From NCBI RefSeq assembly GCF_009707665.1, contig NZ_WLZW01000002.1, positions 283,009 through 347,008 on the forward strand: 64,000 nucleotides of DNA, read 5' to 3'. The position numbers and the translations under genes were made by a program. Shown piece by piece: positions 1-8,948 of the stretch; the first letter of the stretch is position 1, and each line of letters starts with the position of its first letter. The DNA comes from Planomicrobium sp. YIM 101495. Lineage in GTDB: Bacteria; Bacillota; Bacilli; Bacillales_A; Planococcaceae. The notes under the pieces were generated by a model. The model was given only the letters and a program-made list of their open reading frames with translations. It ran no database searches and was not told the DNA's origin.

Positions 1-2
1 AA

Positions 3-113
3 ATAAATGCACGCATCCATGATGGTTTTAAAAAAGGAAAGGTTCTTCCGGAACTTTCAGACTTGACGGAATTCGGTGAATACGTTAAGGTAGGAAACAA
101 CTTATCCAGGTAG
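3..113 (+). CDS. 3' end of an unidentified gene (partial)
   Basis: An open frame enters from the left edge and runs 36 codons to a TAG stop just before the T-box leader. The peptide ends in a lysine-, glycine- and glutamate-rich stretch closing with GEYVKVGNNLSR. I do not recognise the family. A frame this short can be open by chance, and the promoter of the downstream leader (a TTGACG at 63-68) would lie inside it, so it is a weak call. Confidence 0.3.
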   Translation: MNARIHDGFKKGKVLPELSDLTEFGEYVKVGNNLSR

Positions 114-119
114 CTGGTT

Positions 120-427
120 AAGTTCATTTGAGAGATGAGCAGAGTGTCGAGTGAGAAGAGCAGAGCGCAAAATCTGAGACTGAGACGAGTAGGCAGGAGA
201 AGGCATGAAGAGAGTCAGCGGCTGGTGGGAGCTGATTGTCGTCCCTGTGCGAATGGACTTAGGAGAGCTTACCTGAAAACGGACGTGAGTAAGGGAGACG
301 TATCCCTGCGTTAAAGGGCAAGGCGAAGAGCCTTTAGTTGAGTGAGTGCAAAATTGCATTAATGCGTGGTGGTACCGCGGTTTATTCCGTCCCCGCAACC
401 GGTGATATCCGGTTGCGGGGATTTTTG
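120..427 (+). promoter_or_regulatory. Tryptophan T-box leader with antiterminator/terminator
   Basis: This untranslated leader senses uncharged tRNA-Trp and controls trpDCFBA. Stem I carries the GGTGGGA-type distal loop near 222-228, and the specifier region GAATGGAC places a TGG (Trp) codon at 254-256 followed by the usual purine. The conserved T-box core GTGGTGGTACCGCGG lies at about 366-380. It is followed by a strong hairpin with CCCCGCAACCGG/CCGGTTGCGGGG arms at 391-420 and a T-rich tail, the regulated terminator. Uncharged tRNA-Trp is expected to favour readthrough into trpD. The promoter is not certain; TTGACG at 63-68 is a possible -35 element with a poor -10. Confidence 0.93.
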
Positions 428-466
428 TATTCCCAAAAAGACGAGACGAGCAGAGGAGAGATCGAG

Positions 467-1450
467 ATGAGAAACTTCACAGAACAAGAAATGATGGGCC
501 GGGCCTTGCAGATGTTGGAAGGCAAGATGGTAAAAGAAGAGATGGTGGAGCTATTGAAGATGCTGCACGCCAAAGGGGAAACAGCCGATGAAGTCGTCGG
601 ATTCGTCAAAGCGATGCGACAAAAAGCGGTGCAGTTTCCGGCACTGCCGCAAGCGCTTGCGGACATTTGCGGCACAGGAGGCGACCGCTCGAACAGCTTC
701 AACATCAGTACATTGACAGCATTCGTCCTGGCGAGTGTGGGCGTACCAGTCGTCAAACATGGCAACCGCAGCGTCTCGAGTAAGACAGGCAGCTCGGATG
801 TATTGGAGCGCTTGAACATTCCGATCGGCGCAGAACCGGAGGAATTGCCGCATCTTCTGGACCAAAGCGGGCTTGTATTCTTGCATGCACCAGCGGTTCA
901 TCCGGCGCTCGGACCGCTTCGGGAAGTACGAAAGGCAATCGAGACACCGACCATATTCAACTTGGCGGGTCCGCTCGCAAATCCATTGCCGATCGCTTAT
1001 CAAATGACAGGAGTCTACGCGGAGCAGCTATTGAAGCCGGCTGCGGAAGCACTTGTCCGTCTCGGCAGAAAACGTGGCGCAGTCGTCCACGGTGCCGGTG
1101 GCTTGGATGAATTGACGCTTGCTGGAACGAACCAATTGATGGTTTTTGATGAAACAGGGGTGCGTCACATGACGTTGCACCCGGAAGAAGTGGGATTACA
1201 GACAGCGCCGATCGAGGCGATCAGAGGCGGCGAGCCAGAGCAGAACGCAGAGATTTTCCAGCGTGTCCTCGCCGGCGAACACGGTGCATATGTCGACACG
1301 ATCGCATTGAACGCAGGTGCATTTCTCCACGTGAGCGGAGCAGCAACGACATTTGCAGAAGGCGTGGCACAGGCGAAGGATGCCATCGTCTCCGGGCAGA
1401 CAGCGAAGACATTCGAGATACACCGCCTTGCAGCCGGGGTGCTTGTATGA
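467..1450 (+). CDS. trpD: Anthranilate phosphoribosyltransferase TrpD
   Basis: TrpD transfers phosphoribose from PRPP to anthranilate, the second committed step of tryptophan synthesis. The 327-residue product has the PRPP-binding glycine-rich motif GTGGD at residues 69-73 followed by SNSFNIST, and the later KHGNRSVSSKTGSSD segment typical of the family. The start at 467 is chosen because GAGGAG lies 8 bases upstream; an open frame reaching back to 338 runs through the T-box terminator and cannot be coding. It is the first gene after the T-box, so the usual leading trpE is absent here. Its stop overlaps the start of trpC by four bases (ATGA), which suggests translational coupling. Confidence 0.96.
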   Translation: MRNFTEQEMMGRALQMLEGKMVKEEMVELLKMLHAKGETADEVVGFVKAMRQKAVQFPALPQALADICGTGGDRSNSFNISTLTAFVLASVGVPVVKHGNRSVSSKTGSSDVLERLNIPIGAEPEELPHLLDQSGLVFLHAPAVHPALGPLREVRKAIETPTIFNLAGPLANPLPIAYQMTGVYAEQLLKPAAEALVRLGRKRGAVVHGAGGLDELTLAGTNQLMVFDETGVRHMTLHPEEVGLQTAPIEAIRGGEPEQNAEIFQRVLAGEHGAYVDTIALNAGAFLHVSGAATTFAEGVAQAKDAIVSGQTAKTFEIHRLAAGVLV

Positions 1451-2211
1451 ACATCCTGGAGCGGATCATCGCAACGAAGCGTGAAGAAGTGGCAGTCATG
1501 GAGCGGGAGCTTGCACCTGGGGAAGTGCAGCAACGGCCGAAGCTGAAGGAACGGCTGCTCGAAGCGAACGGCGTCATCGCAGAAATTAAACGGGCTTCTC
1601 CGTCAAAAGGGAATATCCGGTTGGACGTTGACGTCGTAGCGCAAGCGAAGATTTACGAACAGGCTGGCGCTGCAGCCATCTCGGTGCTGACGGACGAAAC
1701 ATATTTTAAAGGATCGATTGAAGATTTGAAGCAAGCAGCAGCGGCGGTTTCGATTCCAGTGCTGTGCAAGGACTTCATTGTCGATGAGCGTCAGATTGAC
1801 CGTGCAAGGAATGCAGGAGCTTCGATTATCCTGTTGATCGTGGCAGCTTTGGAGGATGCAGAATTCAGATGCCTGCACGACTATGCCGTAAAGCTTGGTC
1901 TGGAAGTGTTGGTGGAAGTGCATACGGAAGAAGAATTCGAGCGGGCACTAGCAGTCGGAGCGGAAATCATCGGCATCAACAACCGGGATTTGAAGAGCTT
2001 CACGGTGTCGCTTGAACGGACACTGGAAATCGCTGCGAAATTCCCGGCAAATAGCGGGCGTGTGCTGATCAGCGAAAGTGGCATCAAGACGGCAGTAGAT
2101 GCAGCATACGTTTTCGGACACGGAGCTTCCGGCATCCTCGTCGGCGAAAGCTTGATGCGTGCGCATAATCCGGGCCAGTGGATCGGACAAGCGACAGGGG
2201 TGAATGTGTAA
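1447..2211 (+). CDS. trpC: Indole-3-glycerol phosphate synthase TrpC
   Basis: TrpC converts carboxyphenylaminodeoxyribulose phosphate to indole-3-glycerol phosphate. The 254-residue TIM-barrel protein shows the family motifs EIKRASPSKG (about residues 43-52), LCKDFIVD with the catalytic lysine, the INNRDLKSF strand and the phosphate-binding SESGI segment. Length is normal for a monofunctional TrpC; it is not fused to TrpF. It overlaps trpD by four bases and its TAA stop shares a base with the trpF ATG, so the operon is tightly packed and should be translated in a coupled way. Confidence 0.96.
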   Translation: MNILERIIATKREEVAVMERELAPGEVQQRPKLKERLLEANGVIAEIKRASPSKGNIRLDVDVVAQAKIYEQAGAAAISVLTDETYFKGSIEDLKQAAAAVSIPVLCKDFIVDERQIDRARNAGASIILLIVAALEDAEFRCLHDYAVKLGLEVLVEVHTEEEFERALAVGAEIIGINNRDLKSFTVSLERTLEIAAKFPANSGRVLISESGIKTAVDAAYVFGHGASGILVGESLMRAHNPGQWIGQATGVNV

Positions 2212-2816
2212 TGGCGAAAGTGAAGATTTGTGGATTGATGGAACCATTACACGTCCAATCAGCGAAAACGGCTGATGCGCTCGGCTTCATGTTTGCACCG
2301 AGTAAGAGACGTGTCGAAGTGGAGCAAGCCGTGAAGCTTGCGCGGCTTGTGCCAGAAGGAACGGAGAAGATCGGCGTCTTCGTCAATGAAGAAATTGCAG
2401 AAATTGAGCGCATTGCCGAACAAGTACCGCTGACGATGATTCAATTGCATGGAGATGAGTCGGATGAATTCGTCCAGCTAATCAAGCTGCCGGTCATCAA
2501 AGCCTTCTCGATCCGGACGGAAGAAGATGTGGAGCGGATGGAGCAGTCGTCAGCGGATTACGTCCTGGTCGATGCACCGGGTGTGGAATTCCGCGGCGGC
2601 AGTGGCAAAGTGTTCGACTGGTCGCTCTTGAAAGACAGCGCGATTTCCCGTGACCGGCTGATTCTTGCCGGCGGCCTCGGCTTGCATAATGTGCAGTCGG
2701 CAATCCAGCAAGTACAGCCGTACATGGTGGATGTATCGAGTGGCGTGGAAACGGACGGTGTGAAAGATTCAGCGAAAATAAAAGAATTTATTCGACAAGT
2801 GAGGAGGGCGAAATGA
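2211..2816 (+). CDS. trpF: Phosphoribosylanthranilate isomerase TrpF
   Basis: TrpF isomerises N-(5'-phosphoribosyl)anthranilate in tryptophan synthesis. The start at 2211 gives MAKVKICGL, with the catalytic cysteine in the KICG motif at residues 5-8; an upstream frame extension lies inside trpC and is rejected. Other family marks are FAPSKRRV (residues about 26-33), GVFVNE, LHGDE, VLVDAPG and the C-terminal LAGGLG and DVSSGVE phosphate-binding segments. Length is 201 residues, usual for the family. It overlaps trpC by one base and trpB by four bases. Confidence 0.95.
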   Translation: MAKVKICGLMEPLHVQSAKTADALGFMFAPSKRRVEVEQAVKLARLVPEGTEKIGVFVNEEIAEIERIAEQVPLTMIQLHGDESDEFVQLIKLPVIKAFSIRTEEDVERMEQSSADYVLVDAPGVEFRGGSGKVFDWSLLKDSAISRDRLILAGGLGLHNVQSAIQQVQPYMVDVSSGVETDGVKDSAKIKEFIRQVRRAK

Positions 2817-4009
2817 TGGAAGCAACGATGAAGCAAAAAGGGTTTTTCGGTCAGTACGGAGGTCAATTCGTCCCCGAGACATTGATGGCGGCAGTGAAGG
2901 AATTGGAGAGCGCCTATGAAGAAGTGAAAGAAGACAAAGAGTTCCAACAGGAATATGCACACTACTTGAAAGAATACGTCGGACGTGAGCAGCCGCTGAC
3001 TGTAGCTGACCGGCTGACGGCCGCTTGGGGAGGCCCGACCGTCTATTTGAAGCGGGAAGACTTGAACCACACAGGCGCACACAAAATCAATAACGCGCTC
3101 GGACAAGTACTTCTGGCGAAACGGATGGGGAAACAAAAGATTGTCGCGGAAACAGGAGCCGGTCAGCACGGTGTCGCGACCGCGACCGTTTGCGCATTGT
3201 TCGGACTGGAGTGCATCGTCTTTATGGGAGAGGAAGATATCCAGCGCCAGCAATTGAACGTATTCCGCATGAAGATGCTCGGTGCCAAAGTCGAAAGTGT
3301 CAAAAAAGGCAGTGCCACATTGAAGGATGCAGTAAACGAAGCACTCCGCTATTGGGTCGCGCACGTGGAAGACACACACTACTTGATCGGTTCTGCGCTC
3401 GGACCTCATCCGTTCCCTGAAATGGTCCGTGATTTCCAGCGGATCATCGGAGACGAGACAAGACGCCAGTCTCTCGAAAAAGAAGGACGTCTGCCGCATG
3501 TGGTCGTTGCATGCGTCGGCGGCGGCAGTAACGCAATCGGTATGTTCACAGCATTCCTGGAAGATGAGGAGGTTCGTCTCGTCGGTACGGAAGCGGCGGG
3601 AGATGGAGTGGAAACCGGCAAACACGCAGCGACGCTGACGAAAGGCTCGGTCGGTGTATTGCACGGCGCATTGATGAAGTTGCTCCAGACGGAAGACGGG
3701 CAAGTAAGCGAAGCACATTCTGTTTCTGCCGGACTCGACTATCCTGGAATCGGCCCGGAGCATGCGCATTTGGCTGACCTTGGCCGTGTCGAATACACGG
3801 CGATCGACGACACGGAAGCGCTGGAAGCGGCGATCGAATTGGCGCAGCTTGAAGGAATCATTCCGGCCCTAGAGTCGGCGCACGCGATCGCACAGGCAAA
3901 AAAAGAAGCGGCCCGTATGGAGAAAGGCGAGATTCTCGTTATTTGCCTATCAGGACGGGGCGATAAAGATATGGCGACATATGAAAAGCGTTTGGAGGGA
4001 TTCGCATGA
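2813..4009 (+). CDS. trpB: Tryptophan synthase beta chain TrpB
   Basis: TrpB condenses indole with serine using pyridoxal phosphate and forms the alpha2-beta2 complex with TrpA. The 398-residue product has the PLP lysine at about residue 91 in the motif HTGAHKINN, the substrate loop ETGAGQHG, the phosphate-binding GGGSNAIG and the C-terminal LSGRGDKDM. This is the TrpB1 form expected next to trpA. The ATG overlaps the trpF stop, and the trpB stop overlaps the trpA ATG. A second in-frame ATG directly follows the first, so the exact start could be one codon later. Confidence 0.97.
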   Translation: MMEATMKQKGFFGQYGGQFVPETLMAAVKELESAYEEVKEDKEFQQEYAHYLKEYVGREQPLTVADRLTAAWGGPTVYLKREDLNHTGAHKINNALGQVLLAKRMGKQKIVAETGAGQHGVATATVCALFGLECIVFMGEEDIQRQQLNVFRMKMLGAKVESVKKGSATLKDAVNEALRYWVAHVEDTHYLIGSALGPHPFPEMVRDFQRIIGDETRRQSLEKEGRLPHVVVACVGGGSNAIGMFTAFLEDEEVRLVGTEAAGDGVETGKHAATLTKGSVGVLHGALMKLLQTEDGQVSEAHSVSAGLDYPGIGPEHAHLADLGRVEYTAIDDTEALEAAIELAQLEGIIPALESAHAIAQAKKEAARMEKGEILVICLSGRGDKDMATYEKRLEGFA

Positions 4010-4773
4010 AGCAGCTGAAAGTGTTGAAGCAACGTGGAAATAAAGCGTTCGTCGCCTACATCATGGGCGGGGACGGCGGGCTTGATAAGCTGCGCGGCCA
4101 AGTGGCGGAGCTAGTTGAAGCGGGTGTCTCTGCTGTGGAGATCGGCATTCCCTTCTCAGATCCTGTAGCAGACGGTCCAGTCATCGAAGCGGCAGGGAAC
4201 CGTGCGCTGAACGTCGGTGTGACGTTACGCGGCGTGTTAGAAGAGCTGGCGGGTTGGAAAGACGTCGGCGTGCCGCTCGTCATCATGACGTACTTGAATC
4301 CTGTGTTGCAGCTGGGCAGTGCACCATTCGCCGCTGCATGCAAAAAGGCAGGTGTTGCGGGTGTCATCATCCCGGATCTGCCATTCGAGCACCAATCACT
4401 CATTGGCCCGTCCTTGAAAGAAAACGGCGTGGCGCTCGTACAGCTCGTGACGTTGACGACAGAAGACAGTCGTCTCGATGCTATCCTGGAAGTGGCAGAA
4501 GGCTTCATTTACGCGGTCACGGTGAAAGGCATCACTGGCGCACGGGAAAGTCTTCCGGAGACTGTCACGGCGTTCATGGAGAAGCTGCAAGGCAAGACGG
4601 ATCTCCCGGTCTATGCAGGCTTCGGAATTTCGAACGAGCGGCAACTGGAATCCTTGCGGGAGAATGTCGATGGATTCATCGTCGGCACGGCAATTGTCCA
4701 AGCTTTGCATGAAGGCCGCTTCGAAGAAGTCAAACCGCTTATCCGTGCAGCAACTGCACCTGTTTCGGTATAA
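4006..4773 (+). CDS. trpA: Tryptophan synthase alpha chain TrpA
   Basis: TrpA cleaves indole-3-glycerol phosphate and channels indole to TrpB. The 255-residue TIM barrel has the signature [16 protein letters not shown] (about residues 46-61), including the catalytic Glu and Asp region, and the C-terminal phosphate-binding GFGIS and GTAIV segments. It closes the trp operon. No clear terminator lies between it and the glycosylase gene 21 bases downstream, so some readthrough is likely. Confidence 0.96.
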   Translation: MKQLKVLKQRGNKAFVAYIMGGDGGLDKLRGQVAELVEAGVSAVEIGIPFSDPVADGPVIEAAGNRALNVGVTLRGVLEELAGWKDVGVPLVIMTYLNPVLQLGSAPFAAACKKAGVAGVIIPDLPFEHQSLIGPSLKENGVALVQLVTLTTEDSRLDAILEVAEGFIYAVTVKGITGARESLPETVTAFMEKLQGKTDLPVYAGFGISNERQLESLRENVDGFIVGTAIVQALHEGRFEEVKPLIRAATAPVSV

Positions 4774-4794
4774 TCGAAGCAGGAGGGATGATGC

Positions 4795-5388
4795 ATGTTC
4801 ACACCTGTTGCAAAAGATTTCTTTGAAGGACCGACACTTGAATTGTCCCGGCGTTTGCTCGGACAGCTTCTCGTCCATGAACTACCGGAAGGGACGATTG
4901 CAGGTAGGATCGTCGAAACGGAAGCTTATATGGGAGCGGAAGACCGAGCGGCCCATAGCTTCGGCAACCGCCGCACGAAACGGACGGAAATCATGTTCGG
5001 GGAAGCGGGACTGACCTATACGTACCAAATGCATACACATACACTCGTCAACGTCGTAAGCGGACCGGTGGGCACGCCGCGGGCCATTTTGATCCGCGCA
5101 GTCGAACCGCTCGCAGGGCTGGAGGAAATGGCGTTGAGGCGCGGCGAAGGGATGCCGATGAAGCAATGGACGAACGGCCCGGGCAAGCTGACGAAGGCGA
5201 TGGGCATCACCATGTCGGCATATGGCCATGACTTGCGTGAGACGCCTCTATACATCGCACAAGGCGATTCCGTCCATGCAGTCGCGGCTGGCCCGCGGGT
5301 TGGTGTCGGCGGTTCCGGTGAAGCAGCCGCTTACCCGTACCGCTTTTGGGAACAGGACAACCCATACGTATCCAAGTTCCGTGTTTAG
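4795..5388 (+). CDS. DNA-3-methyladenine glycosylase (Mpg/AAG family)
   Basis: This enzyme removes alkylated bases such as 3-methyladenine from DNA to start base excision repair. The 197-residue protein matches the AAG fold family: the active-site segment IVETEAYMGAEDRAAHS (about residues 39-55) with the catalytic Glu and Tyr region, then TYQMHTHTLVNVV, PRAILIRAVEP and the C-terminal GPGKLTKAMGI. A GGAGGG ribosome site precedes the ATG. It follows trpA by 21 bases on the same strand, but nothing suggests a functional tie to tryptophan synthesis. Confidence 0.93.
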   Translation: MFTPVAKDFFEGPTLELSRRLLGQLLVHELPEGTIAGRIVETEAYMGAEDRAAHSFGNRRTKRTEIMFGEAGLTYTYQMHTHTLVNVVSGPVGTPRAILIRAVEPLAGLEEMALRRGEGMPMKQWTNGPGKLTKAMGITMSAYGHDLRETPLYIAQGDSVHAVAAGPRVGVGGSGEAAAYPYRFWEQDNPYVSKFRV

Positions 5389-5408
5389 AAATTTCCAGCC
5401 GTGGAATA
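5383..5408 (+). promoter_or_regulatory. Possible sigma-B-type promoter before the PfpI gene
   Basis: GTTTAG (5383-5388), a 14-base spacer and GGAATA (5403-5408) resemble the sigma-B consensus GTTTAA-N12-15-GGGWAW, with one mismatch in the -35 and one in the core of the -10. PfpI/YraA-type proteins are commonly general stress proteins. The match is imperfect and overlaps the end of the glycosylase gene. Confidence 0.35.
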
Positions 5409-5444
5409 CAGGTAAGGGAAGATCAAATAAAAGGAGTGGTACGA

Positions 5445-5969
5445 ATGGCGAAGATTGCAACGCTTATTACTGACATGTTTGAGGACATCGAATATACAGA
5501 CCCGGCCAAGGCTTTCAACGATGCAGGCCATGAACTGTTCACGATCGAGAAGGAAGCAGGGAAGGAAGTGACCGGCAAGCAAGGCGAAGTGACGCTGACG
5601 ATCGATCAAGGCATCGACGACGCGAATCCGGACGATTACGACGCATTGTTCTTACCGGGCGGCTTTTCTCCTGACCAGCTGCGCGCGGATGACCGCTTCG
5701 TGAATTTCACGAAAGCCTTCATGGACGCGAACAAGCCGGTCATGGCAATTTGCCACGGACCGCAATTGCTGATTTCCGCGAAAGCGCTGGAAGGGCGCAA
5801 GGCGACAGGCTATAAATCCATTCAGACCGACATGGAATACGCCGGTGCAAAACTCGTGGACGAAGAAGTGGCAGTGTGCCAGGACCAGCTGGTGACGAGC
5901 CGTCAGCCGGATGACATCCCGGCCTTCAACCGCGAATCGTTGCGGGTGCTTGAGCAAGCGTCGAACTGA
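5445..5969 (+). CDS. PfpI/DJ-1 family general stress protein
   Basis: A 174-residue protein of the type 1 glutamine-amidotransferase-like DJ-1/PfpI family, related to B. subtilis YraA/YfkM. The nucleophile elbow AICHGPQLL places the reactive cysteine at residue 103 followed by His104, and the LFLPGGFSPD segment supplies the conserved glutamate/glycine-rich loop. Such proteins act in protein or glyoxal damage repair; the exact substrate cannot be read here. The start at 5445 has AAAGGAGTGG just upstream, while an in-frame ATG at 5346 lies inside the preceding gene. A terminator follows directly. A weak sigma-B-like promoter lies upstream. Confidence 0.92.
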   Translation: MAKIATLITDMFEDIEYTDPAKAFNDAGHELFTIEKEAGKEVTGKQGEVTLTIDQGIDDANPDDYDALFLPGGFSPDQLRADDRFVNFTKAFMDANKPVMAICHGPQLLISAKALEGRKATGYKSIQTDMEYAGAKLVDEEVAVCQDQLVTSRQPDDIPAFNRESLRVLEQASN

Positions 5970-5975
5970 TAAATA

Positions 5976-6013
5976 GAAAAAGGACTGTCCCGCTTAGCGG
6001 GGCAGTCCTTTTT
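5976..6013 (+). terminator. Rho-independent terminator
   Basis: Perfectly paired arms AAAAAGGACTG(T)CCCGC and GCGGGGCAGTCCTTTTT around a short loop. It ends the PfpI gene and can also serve the convergent acetyltransferase gene. Confidence 0.9.
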
Positions 6014-6027
6014 CATGTGGCACTTTT

Positions 6028-6828
6028 TTAAAACAGCTTGGCCATGTAGATTTCATCATGCGAAACGTCGTCGATCATCAACGCGCGTCTTCGGATGCCT
6101 TCTTTGACAAAGCCCATTTTCTCGTAAAGTTTGATGGCGGGGTGGTTCTCTGCCGCGACTGTCAGTTCCAGACGGGTGATGCCACGCTCTATCGCCCATG
6201 CTTCCGCCTGTTCCATAAGTTGCTGGCCGATTCCTTTGCCGTGGGCTTTTTGATGGATCCCGATGACGATGGAAGCACGGTGTGCAACGCGGTTCTGTGG
6301 ATTGCCGATAACGAAGAGGTAACCGATATGCTCGCCGTTCAAGTTGGCCATCAAGATGGTTGAATGCCCTTCCTTCTTCCACCCGATAATGGTTTTGCGT
6401 GCTTGCTGTGTCGACTGGACGCGCTCATCCGCATCGTAGAGCATATATGGAGAGTGGGACTCCACCGCTTTTTGGAGCATAATCAGCGAACGGGCATCTC
6501 CGTGCTCTGCTGGACGGATCAGGAGGATATCGTGGTTGCCCTCATCTTCGTGTATAACTTCAGAATCGGTTGCATCCGCTTTTTGGAAAAGAACATAATT
6601 GTTCGTCTCGACTTCGCTGACAATATAGCCGGCATCGGTCCAAGCACGGAAATGTTTGGCAGGCAACTTGTTCTTCTTCCACCAGCTTTGGTTCAAATAT
6701 GCGGCATTCGGCAATTGCTGACCGATGATCTGTTCGATCTCGCCGAATGTGAGGCGCATGGAGGACTTGGAAGCCGAGGCGAAATACGTAGCAAGGGGAA
6801 TGTATTTCTTTTCCATTGTGTTAGTCAT
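6028..6828 (-). CDS. GNAT acetyltransferase with extra N-terminal domain
   Basis: A 266-residue two-part protein. Residues about 1-85 form a small domain with SMRLTFGEIEQIIG, SWWKKNK and FRAWTDAGY segments, a pattern I associate with a short uncharacterised domain (DUF7662-like). Residues about 95-266 are a GNAT fold: the acetyl-CoA loop QKAHGKGIGQQLM matches the Q/RxxGxG/A motif and the C-terminal YEKMGFVKEG is the usual strand-helix end. The substrate is not predictable. The start has AAAGGAAGG five bases upstream. The gene is transcribed toward the PfpI gene and shares its terminator. Confidence 0.88.
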   Translation of the reverse strand: MTNTMEKKYIPLATYFASASKSSMRLTFGEIEQIIGQQLPNAAYLNQSWWKKNKLPAKHFRAWTDAGYIVSEVETNNYVLFQKADATDSEVIHEDEGNHDILLIRPAEHGDARSLIMLQKAVESHSPYMLYDADERVQSTQQARKTIIGWKKEGHSTILMANLNGEHIGYLFVIGNPQNRVAHRASIVIGIHQKAHGKGIGQQLMEQAEAWAIERGITRLELTVAAENHPAIKLYEKMGFVKEGIRRRALMIDDVSHDEIYMAKLF

Positions 6829-7103
6829 AGCAACCTTCCTTTGGGTTTATTATTTTCCTGTAAGATAGGTGGATTATACCATGAAAATTCAAAAAATGCG
6901 ACTTTTAAGAGAAAAAAAGACCAATTCTATACAAATTCTTATAGCATACTTCAAACTACTGCTATGCAGTTTAGGTAAGAAGAGGGAAAATGTGGGAGAG
7001 ATTCCCACAACCAAACTCTTTCTGCTTTTATCTTTTCAGACATTCGTTAAATTGTGGTAAAATGAAGCTCGAAAAGCAATCATAGTTTCAGGAGGTATTT
7101 ATG

Positions 7104-8030
7104 ATGGAAAAGGTTTTAGTGCTCGGACATAAAAATCCGGATACAGACTCGATTTGTTCAGCGATTTCATACGCTTATTTGAAAAACCAGCTAGGACTTC
7201 AAGCAGAACCGGTGCGACTAGGCGACACCAACAACGAAACGCTATATGCATTGAAGCAGTTCGGATTCGAAGTACCACGTCTGATTGAGAAAGCGGCGCC
7301 TGACGCGAAGCAAGTCATCCTTGTCGACCATAACGAGCGTCAACAAAGTGTGGATGACATCGAGGATGTACAAATCATTGAAGTGATCGACCACCACCGC
7401 GTGGCGAATTTCGAAACGGCGGAGCCGCTCTATTTCCGCTTAGAGCCAGTTGGCTGTACAGCGACGATCATCTTGAAGATGTACAAAGAAAATGGAGTGG
7501 AAATTCCAGCAGGCATCGCTGGATTGATGTTGTCTGCAATCATTTCGGATTCCCTTCTGTTCAAATCGCCGACATGTACGGAGCAAGACGTCGTAGCTGC
7601 ACGTGAGCTAGCGGAAATCACTGGAATCGACGCAGAGAGCTACGGCCTCGAAATGTTGAAAGCCGGAGCGGACTTGAGCAACAAGACAATCGAAGACTTG
7701 TTGAGCATTGACTCGAAGGAATTCGAAGTGAACGAACATCGTTTCGAAGTGGCGCAAGTGAACTCGATCGGCGTCGATACGATCATCAGCCGCCAAATGG
7801 AATTGGAGCCATTGATCGAAGCGCAGATTGCGGAGAAAGAATTAGACTTGTTCATGTTCGTCGTCACGGACATTTTGACCAACGATTCCACGGCGATCGT
7901 CCTTGGTAAGAGAGCAGGTATCATCGAGGCGGCATTCAAATCGAGTGTCTTCGAAAACCGTGTGCTGCTGCCGGGCGTCGTATCACGTAAAAAGCAAATC
8001 GTTCCGGTTATTACAGAAGCATTGAGCTGA
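7104..8030 (+). CDS. ppaC: Manganese-dependent inorganic pyrophosphatase (family II)
   Basis: PpaC hydrolyses pyrophosphate and drives biosynthetic reactions; family II enzymes use Mn or Co. The 308-residue DHH-family protein shows the metal ligands GHKNPDTDS (His9, Asp13, Asp15), VDHNE, the signature DHHR and, in the C-terminal DHHA2 domain, the substrate motif SRKKQ. The sequence closely follows the B. subtilis enzyme, for example CTATI and [19 protein letters not shown]. An AGGAGG at 7090-7095 fits the ATG at 7104 slightly better than the ATG at 7101. The gene stands alone with its own terminator. Confidence 0.97.
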   Translation: MEKVLVLGHKNPDTDSICSAISYAYLKNQLGLQAEPVRLGDTNNETLYALKQFGFEVPRLIEKAAPDAKQVILVDHNERQQSVDDIEDVQIIEVIDHHRVANFETAEPLYFRLEPVGCTATIILKMYKENGVEIPAGIAGLMLSAIISDSLLFKSPTCTEQDVVAARELAEITGIDAESYGLEMLKAGADLSNKTIEDLLSIDSKEFEVNEHRFEVAQVNSIGVDTIISRQMELEPLIEAQIAEKELDLFMFVVTDILTNDSTAIVLGKRAGIIEAAFKSSVFENRVLLPGVVSRKKQIVPVITEALS

Positions 8031-8056
8031 TTCCCCCAGGGGAGTCAGTTTTTTTG
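8026..8056 (+). terminator. Rho-independent terminator
   Basis: CTGATTCCCC and GGGGAGTCAG arms followed by seven T residues, immediately after the pyrophosphatase stop. Confidence 0.85.
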
Positions 8057-8131
8057 TTGCGCTTCCGTTGAGCAAATTCATTGAGCGCTTTGAATGCACT
8101 TGCTATAGTGATTAGCAAGAGGTGAAAGACG

Positions 8132-8839
8132 ATGAAAATTGAAGTATGGTCAGATTACGTTTGTCCTTTTTGTTATATCGGCAAACGGACATTAGAACAG
8201 GCACTTGAGAAATCAGGCTATAGCAGCCAAGCGGAAATCTCCTTCAAAGCATACGAACTTGATCCGCATACACCGCTTGATAGCAAGGTTTCGGTCTACG
8301 AAGGCTTGGCGAAGAAAACCGGACAGACAGTTGAACAAACAAAGAAAATGACGGAAGGCGTGGCAGCCCATGCACGCTCGGTGGGTCTTGAATATAATTT
8401 TGATCAAATGATGCAAGTGAATACATTCACTGCACATCGCTTAGTGAAATGGGCGGGAACGCAAGGGAAAGAAGCGCCGCTTACGGAGCTGCTGATGAAG
8501 AACTATTTCATCGAAGGCAAGAATGTCAGCGACCAGCATATCCTCGAAGGTGCCGCGGAGGCGGTCGGGTTGCCGCGTGAGCAGGCGACAGCAGTCATCA
8601 AGTCAACTCAGTTCGAACAGGAAGTGCGGGCGGATATCGAAGAAGCCCGTCAAATTGGTGTGCAAGGCGTGCCATTTTTCGTCGTGAACCGCAAATACGC
8701 GATTTCCGGTGCACAGCCGCTCGAAGCGTTCGTCGAAGCGCTCGAGCAGATTGGCGAAGAAGAAGGGGTCCGTCCGGCTTCAAAACCGCTCGGCCGGAAA
8801 AAAACACAATATTGCACAGGTGAGTCCTGCTCATCATGA
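8132..8839 (+). CDS. DsbA-family oxidoreductase, FrnE-like
   Basis: A 235-residue cytosolic thioredoxin-fold protein of the FrnE/2-hydroxychromene-2-carboxylate isomerase branch of the DsbA family. The redox motif CPFC is at residues 11-14 in VWSDYVCPFCYIG, an all-helical insertion follows, and the cis-proline loop is seen in GVPFFVV. The tail ends with CTGESCSS, a second cysteine pair typical of Bacillales members. There is no signal peptide, so it probably acts on cytoplasmic thiols. The family role is poorly defined; thiol stress resistance is the usual proposal. The gene has its own promoter region and terminator. Confidence 0.9.
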   Translation: MKIEVWSDYVCPFCYIGKRTLEQALEKSGYSSQAEISFKAYELDPHTPLDSKVSVYEGLAKKTGQTVEQTKKMTEGVAAHARSVGLEYNFDQMMQVNTFTAHRLVKWAGTQGKEAPLTELLMKNYFIEGKNVSDQHILEGAAEAVGLPREQATAVIKSTQFEQEVRADIEEARQIGVQGVPFFVVNRKYAISGAQPLEAFVEALEQIGEEEGVRPASKPLGRKKTQYCTGESCSS

Positions 8840-8849
8840 ATCCGCAGCA

Positions 8850-8886
8850 AAGAAGCCTTGAAGTGAAAAACTTCAAGGCTTCTTTG
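8850..8886 (+). terminator. Rho-independent terminator
   Basis: AGAAGCCTTGAAG and CTTCAAGGCTTCT arms with a GTGAAAAA loop and a short T-rich tail, after the FrnE-like gene. Confidence 0.88.
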
Positions 8887-8948
8887 TGCTTATGCGGAAT
8901 GCGGAAAGGGTAGGGAAGGAGTAAACAGCTTTGTAAGGAGGTTGACGT

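Noticed and set aside
338..466. A longer trpD reading frame starting at 338
   Set aside because: It runs through the T-box core and terminator hairpin; the ribosome site fits the ATG at 467.
2558..3769. A 403-codon open frame on the minus strand opposite trpF/trpB
   Set aside because: It lies fully antisense to two clear trp genes, is rich in Cys, Arg and His as expected of an antisense shadow, and has no ribosome site or family resemblance.
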